Assembly (NCBI GenBank): GCA_039090855.1 | Contig: CM076996.1 | Span: 52,852,469-52,916,468 of the forward strand | Source of the DNA: Macrothele yani | Taxonomy: Eukaryota; Arthropoda; Arachnida; Araneae; Macrothelidae | Direction: 5' to 3' | DNA length: 64,000 bases | Part shown: positions 59,306 through 64,000 of the stretch, piece by piece | Layout: the number at the start of each line of letters is the position of its first letter | Numbering within the stretch: position 1 is the stretch's first letter | Translations under genes and position numbers: made by a program | The notes under the pieces: generated by a model | The model's input: only the letters and a program-made list of their open reading frames with translations | Databases searched by the model: none | What the model was told of the DNA's origin: nothing

Positions 59306-59700
59306 CTTGACATTTTGTCCACAGGGCATGTTTCCGTTTGTTTCTCGGAAATCTATAAAAGGAACACTGATTTTTCACAGTCTGGTGATTACAGTAAGCT
59401 GCAAAACATAAAAGCACATCAAATAAATCCAATTTCACCTTAAAATATCAATCGTACAGGACTATCGACAGCCGCCAACGAAGAAACTAATGTTAACTAA
59501 GATGTAAACAACCTGTCACGACTTCGACGACGTATATCTGGTTCAAATTGTATTTCTGCCCGAATGAAACAGCACAAATCGAACAACTTAACCTGTTCGC
59601 AGTATCCATCCAAATATAAATATTAACTAGATAAAAGTTTTAAAGAAAACTACTTACTTATTCTCTCAAACTTATCTCTTCGCTGCGTAGCAGTAGCCAT
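59306..59700 (-). pseudogene. THAP-domain exons 1-2, right arm, splice donor lost
   Basis: Mirror copy of 30413-30809. Exon 1 (59700-59676, MATATQRR) has ATAAGT where the left copy has GTAAGT, so the first donor is destroyed. Exon 2 (59398-59306) keeps its acceptor, donor and the SFYRFPRNKRKHALWTKC core; the Cys codon changed silently from TGC to TGT. Probably no longer spliced, unless a cryptic site is used. Confidence 0.6.
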
Positions 59701-59731
59701 TATCCACCATTTTTTTTTAAAGACGATGAGG

Positions 59732-60184
59732 GCCGCCCCGGTGGCGCAGTGGTCTAAGCGATGGCCTCTGATCATTCGTCCGAACGGGGTCCGGGTTCGA
59801 ATCCCGGTGAGGCATGGATGTTGTGTTTGTCTTACGGCACTGGATCTCTCCCTTCCCTGGAACCAGTGACCCTAAATTAGGGACGGGCGACTGCTTATAG
59901 CCCATTGAGTTGCTCACGGTGGTCGTTAAACCTCCGCCGCCCCGGTGGCGCAGTGGTCTAAGGCGTTGGCCTCTGATCATTCGTCTGTAAGGGGTCCGGG
60001 TTCGAATCCCGGTCAGGCATGGATGTTGTGTTTGTCTTACGGCACTGGCTCTCTCCCTTCCCTGGAACCAGTGACCCTAAATTAGGGACGGGCGACTGCT
60101 TATAGCCCATTGAGTTGCTCACGGCGGTCGTTAAAACCTCCAATCAAAAAAAAAACCTCCAATAAAAAAAAAAAAAAAAAAAAA
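59732..60184 (+). mobile_element. Dimeric tRNA-derived SINE (family 1)
   Basis: Two head-to-tail monomers: 59732-59935 (no A tail, ends 'aaacctcc') directly joined to 59936-60184 (A tail interrupted by a repeated 'cctccaat'). One 13-bp duplication AAAGACGATGAGG flanks the pair (59719-59731, 60185-60197), so they inserted together. Both have A and B boxes. The insertion site is the 3' end of the adjacent LINE. Confidence 0.92.
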
Positions 60185-60197
60185 AAAGACGATGAGG

Positions 60198-63100
60198 CTT
60201 ATAGACTAAGCTTTGTGCCTCACAGCAACTAGTTGGCTATGCGGAAGACTCTTGAAGATGCACGACCAGCCACGGAGGAGGACCTCCTTGCGACCAGCAC
60301 GGGAAGTCACAGTAGCAGCACAAAAGTCCATCAAAGGGGCACGCTCATGAGAAGGAAGGTTAGAAATGTGGCGTCCTCACAGAGAAACGTCTTGAGAGAG
60401 TAATACATTTTTCCAAGGCCCGAACTTTGCGTTTTTCCACGGAAGCGTCCCGAAAGTCCAACAAAGAATACATTTGAGCAGAGACGGAGGTTGAGGAATG
60501 AGGGGTTGTCACTCCAAAACAAACCCTCCGATATGCACTGTACGCAGGGCAGGAGAGGAGGAAGTGAGGAACAGTCTCAGGCCTGGAGCCACAGAAGCAC
60601 ATCGGGGAAGAACGTTTTCGAATCAGAAAGAGGTAGCTGTTTAAAGGTGCCGTGTCCGTGCGTAATTTTTGAATTATGATTGCTGAGGAACTTCGATAAC
60701 AGTGTTCGCTAGGCCATCTGTGACGGAAGCTGATGAACGGATACAGTTCTGCCCACCCGGACGAAAGCCAGGCTGAATCAGAAGCGGAGATGAGCATGTT
60801 ACCACTGTGCCGAGCAGCGTCAGAGGATGTAACTGGGGGAACAAGGCCAGGCCCTCAGCATGGCCCCGTCGGGCGGGAGCGTCAGCGGCCTCATTCGCTG
60901 GAAGACCAAGATGAGCCGGGCACCAAAGGAGCACAATGTCCTCGTAGAAAGAACGGAGGCGTTGAAGAGAATCATGCAGAAGAACGATAATGTCTTGAGA
61001 TTTGCGATTTAATGCCAACAAGGCCTGTAGAACAGAACGACTATCCGTAAGCAGCAAGAGGCCACCGCACGGGCCGAGAGCAAATTCAAGCGCTGATATT
61101 AGGGCCCATGCTTCAGCCGAGAACACTGAGGAAATAGTCGAGAAGGAGAACGAACGGCTGGATTTGTTCCGAGGGAAAAAATGCCCGATCGCCACCGAGG
61201 AGTTAATCTTCGAAGCGTCAGTAGCAATGATGTGGTGCGACGCTGAGAACTGGGCCAAGAACACCCCAAAGCAATGTCTGATAAGCATTGGATGCAGATA
61301 TCGTTGCTGAAAGGGGAGACCCGAGCAAATAATCGAGTAGCAAGGTGCAGACGAAACAGGAGGGGCCGGCAGAGCCTGAAGAAGATCGCTGTTGACGAAA
61401 AACGGCTCCTGTCGGAAGCGACTGAGCACGATTCCAAGGGGAAAGCCATGGGATTTCCAAGCGTAGAATGACAAGGCGTCCTCTTTCAGAAGAAGATGAG
61501 CGATAGGCGAACGCTGACCCATCGACAAGTGGCGGTACAAAAATCGGACTGTCAGGAGGGTGATTCGAGAACGCACGCTAGCGATTCCACATTCGGCACG
61601 CAAGACCGCCACAGGCGTCGAACGAGGGAGGTGAATGGCTGCACGGAGTGCATGGTTGAGCAGAACTTCGAGAGCGTCGTAGAGATAGGTGGGGGAGGCG
61701 AACAGGACCGGCGCCGCATATTCCAGAATAGGCCGAATCACAGCAACGACAAAGGCGAGAGCGTTGGGGAAGCCAAGACCCCACCGGCGATGACAAACAA
61801 CTTTAACAGCAGACAAGGCTCGGAAGACTGACTTCTTGACGTGCGTGAGGTGTGAAGACCAGGTCAGGGAGGAGTTAAACCAGACCCCTAAAATCTTGAT
61901 GGAGGACTGCCAAGTCACTGAGTCAGAGCCCAGCAGGAAAGGAGGGGCAGGTGACCGGCGCTTACGAGAAAAGTCAACCGCGAAGCTTTTAGAAGGAGAG
62001 AGACGTAAATCCCAGAATGATGCCCACTGAACAATCTAATCCAAAGAGGATTGCATATAGCTAAGTGCCGCCGCCCGGTTGGGACTATAGGAAACAATGA
62101 AAATATCGTCTGCAAATAAGAACATATGCGCATTCGGATGACAGCAATCAACCACATCATCAATGTATAAGTTAAAAAGGATAGGTGAAATGGAGCTACC
62201 CTGAGGAACACCTCGACACTGCGGAAAGGAGGAAGACACCGTTCCCCGCCAACGAACGCGAAATCTGCGCCGAGCAAGGTAGTCAGCCAGCCAACGGAGA
62301 AGACGACCACGAACACCCAGAGACGCCAATTTCCCAAGGAGAGCAGGATGACAGACCGAATCATATGCCGCCTGAAGGTCCAAAGACACCAGAAAAACAT
62401 AATTATGTCTAGCTCGAGCCACCAGAAGATGACGTTGGATCGACAGAAGGCACGCCGATGTGGAACGTCCTGGCAAAAATGCGAATTGCAACTTGCTGAT
62501 CCGTTGATGAGAGATAATGAAGTCTGTTAGGCGAGAGACCAGGACTTTCTCCAAGATCTTCGAAAAAACTGAAGTGAGAGTGATCATTCGGTACGATGAT
62601 AAGTCGAGAGCAGGTTTGTTAGGCTTCTTTATCGGAATCACCCAGGACTCTTTCCAGCAAGAAGGATGAACGCCGGTTGACCAAAAGAGGTTAAGGAGGT
62701 CAACCAGCCAAGACGAATTCCACCTCCATATACGTCTCACCAGTTCGTAAGTACATCCATCAGGGCCGGGTGCAGAGCGTCGGGGCGATCCATTAATTGC
62801 CCTGGCAACTTCACTGGCAGTAAGTAACGCATCCATCTCAAGAGAAGAGTCATCATGGTCAATAGAAAAGGAGTGCACCGAACAGCCAGAGGCTGTGGAA
62901 AAGAGTTCACCAAACGCCGAAGCCTGCTCCGCCGGATCAGCAACAAGGAAATCGCCAATCCGAAGTAGTAGGTGATCCGGGCTCGAACCAACATGAGATT
63001 TCAGACGGCGCAAGAGGAGAAAACGAAGCCTGGCCTCGAGGTGTCGTTGCATTGTGCCTTCCAGTAGGCACGTCTCTTAAGAATGAGAAGGTGGCGAAGA

Positions 63101-64000
63101 TTCCGTTCTTCCTGCCGATATAATGACCAAGCGAAGAGGCAGCCGGATGACTTGGCATAGCGAAGGAGGCGGCGTTTCTTGCGAAGCCGCTGAGCACAAT
63201 CAGAGTCCCACCAGGGAGACCAACGTCGACGCTGACCGCTGAGCCGACGAGAAGCGTGGAGAATCAGGGAAATGCGGTCCAGGATCATAGCGGCACCGTC
63301 AGGAGTGGAAGGAAGTTCACCACGGATAATCTTCTGGATAGAAGGCCAAGCCACTGACCAAGCAACTGGTTGTAGACCCAGAGCACGAGGAGGAGGGAGC
63401 CAAACATCCCTGCCTCCAATGTTGTTATGACAGGATGATGGGTGCTACCGTAGAGGTCACTATCCACAGACCAGGAGCAGTACGGAACCAGCTGAGGAGA
63501 GCACATGGTGAGGTCCAAAACAGAACAACTTGATCCCCTGCAAAAGGTAGAAGACCCCGAGTTTAGGAGACAAAGATCCTGCGAGCAAAGCCAGTCCACG
63601 AACTCAGTACCTCCCCGGGTCGGAGAAGCAGAACCCCAGCTAGGGTGATGAATATTGAAATCCCCAACCACCATACAACAATCAGTGAGCAGTTGTTCGA
63701 TCCGTCCAAGCAAGAGCGCCGAGAGAGGAGGAGAGGGGATGTATAAATTAATAATCCTGAGTGTGGTGTCGCCAGAGAAGATATCCGTCGTAAGAAGCTG
63801 CTCTTTCGAATCCGAGCTGAAGATGTCCACCAATCTGGAAGAGATATCCGACCTTTTGCAGTTAAGAGGCCACCCCCGACCCTCCCCCCGATCACTCCTA
63901 TACACCGTACGGGCTGGGAGGGAAAAAGAGAGACCAGGAGATAGCCAGGATTCTTGGATAGTCAAAATCGTGGCTGTAGAAAAAATAGAACTGTCGGTGA
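60198..64000 (-). mobile_element. I-group-like LINE with RNase H, 5' end outside window
   Basis: Minus-strand element whose 3' end is '...cctcatcgtcttt' plus a short A tail at about 59,710-59,720 (split from the body by the SINE dimer). Order on the minus strand: endonuclease, RT, RNase H, C-terminal Cys motif. The 5' part, including any ORF1, lies beyond 64,000. Presence of RNase H points to the I/R1/LOA/Outcast side of the LINEs. Confidence 0.88.
60360..63965 (-). pseudogene. LINE endonuclease, reverse transcriptase and RNase H
   Basis: 63965-63285: APE endonuclease with MVVGDFNIHHPSWGS and a terminal GSTHHPVI (the usual SDH reads THH). 63052-62036: RT with SAPGPDGCTYELVRR, VSLDLQAAYDSV, GVPQGSSISPILFN and FADDIFIV (about 62100-62125). 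61918-60674: post-RT region and RNase H with IATDASK (about 61215), SAEAWAL, LTDSRSVLQAL and WCPAHLGLPANEAADAPARR, all four acidic residues present. 60797-60360: C-terminal CFCGSRPETVPHFLLSC zinc-knuckle-like motif. Frame changes near 63,300, 63,040, 62,030-62,400, 61,915 and 60,700-60,800 break the protein. Decayed but domain-complete within the window. Confidence 0.88.

Larger units (their letters stand above)
48393..59709 (-). repeat. Right arm of giant inverted repeat
   Basis: Inverted counterpart of 30,403-39,260, lengthened by private insertions: SINE (50,230), RTE LINE (50,885-53,545), DUF4817 mariner (53,973-54,672), Tc1 (54,683-56,113), second RTE copy (56,132-57,283) and an extra segment at 58,076-58,466. 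It lacks the counterpart of 32,440-36,117. The outer edge abuts the A tail of the minus-strand LINE at about 59,710. Confidence 0.9.

Noticed and set aside
30403..59709. Inverted repeat as a plain sequencing palindrome
   Set aside because: Arms differ by substitutions, indels and private insertions with their own target duplications, which a chimeric read of one molecule would not create. Misassembly of haplotypes is not excluded and is listed as a test.
59732..60184. Functional tRNA-Leu gene(s)
   Set aside because: A and B boxes are present, but there is no proper acceptor stem pairing and a long non-tRNA body with A tail follows; these are SINE heads.
61002..61310. Plus-strand frames across 60,700-63,200
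   Set aside because: Antisense shadows of the LINE RT and RNase H on the minus strand.

Overview
The window is non-coding, repeat-rich DNA from a large animal genome. It has intron-like splice sites, poly-A-tailed SINEs, non-LTR retrotransposons, a Penelope element, hAT, mariner/Tc1, pogo-like and KRBA2-type DNA elements, and no bacterial gene organisation. The mixture (GIY-YIG Penelope, DUF4817-type mariner, RTE with a GAT-repeat tail, ZMYM1-type hAT, KRBA2-type integrase) suits an invertebrate, most likely an arthropod; a chelicerate is possible but I cannot prove it. The only host-like coding sequence I can support is the start of a THAP-domain gene, present twice in opposite orientation.

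Layout. 1-2,600: a mosaic of short repeats (units A, B, C), one arranged as a MITE-like palindrome. 4,190-6,070: a dispersed repeat, a decayed mariner and an inverted pair of a second tRNA-like SINE. 6,394-8,999 and 10,150-13,239: two related DNA transposons with terminal inverted repeats (TIRs), each carrying a broken copy of the same multicopy protein family that I place in no named superfamily. Both are hit by the main tRNA-derived SINE. 14,485-15,321: pogo-like MITE. 15,523-19,742: a hAT element, complete end to end, with a perfect 8-bp target duplication and a nearly intact transposase. 20,496-22,717: an element with 13-bp TIRs filled by about four copies of a 456-bp higher-order tandem repeat. 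22,718-30,400: mostly unrecognised, with Tc1 relics, an old SINE and a possible solo LTR.

30,403-59,709 is a giant inverted repeat: left arm 30,403-39,260, right arm 48,393-59,709, with a spacer of about 9 kb. THAP exons lie at the outer tips. Each arm has later private insertions: in the left arm SINEs, a 374-bp MITE and a hAT derivative; in the right arm two RTE LINE copies, a DUF4817 mariner, a Tc1 element and a SINE. Each arm therefore records the other's empty sites. The spacer holds a KRBA2/Ginger-like integrase transposon, strong hairpins, a truncated GIY-YIG Penelope element and an RNase-H-less LINE. From 60,198 to the window end an I-group-like LINE with RNase H runs on the minus strand; its poly-A tail abuts the right arm, so the true end of that arm may lie outside the window.

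Almost every reading frame is a transposon remnant. The points most worth following are the two unclassified TIR transposons, the TIR-bounded 456-bp array and the large diverged inverted duplication of a THAP locus. Boundaries were read by eye; identities, superfamily placements and organism are inference where stated.
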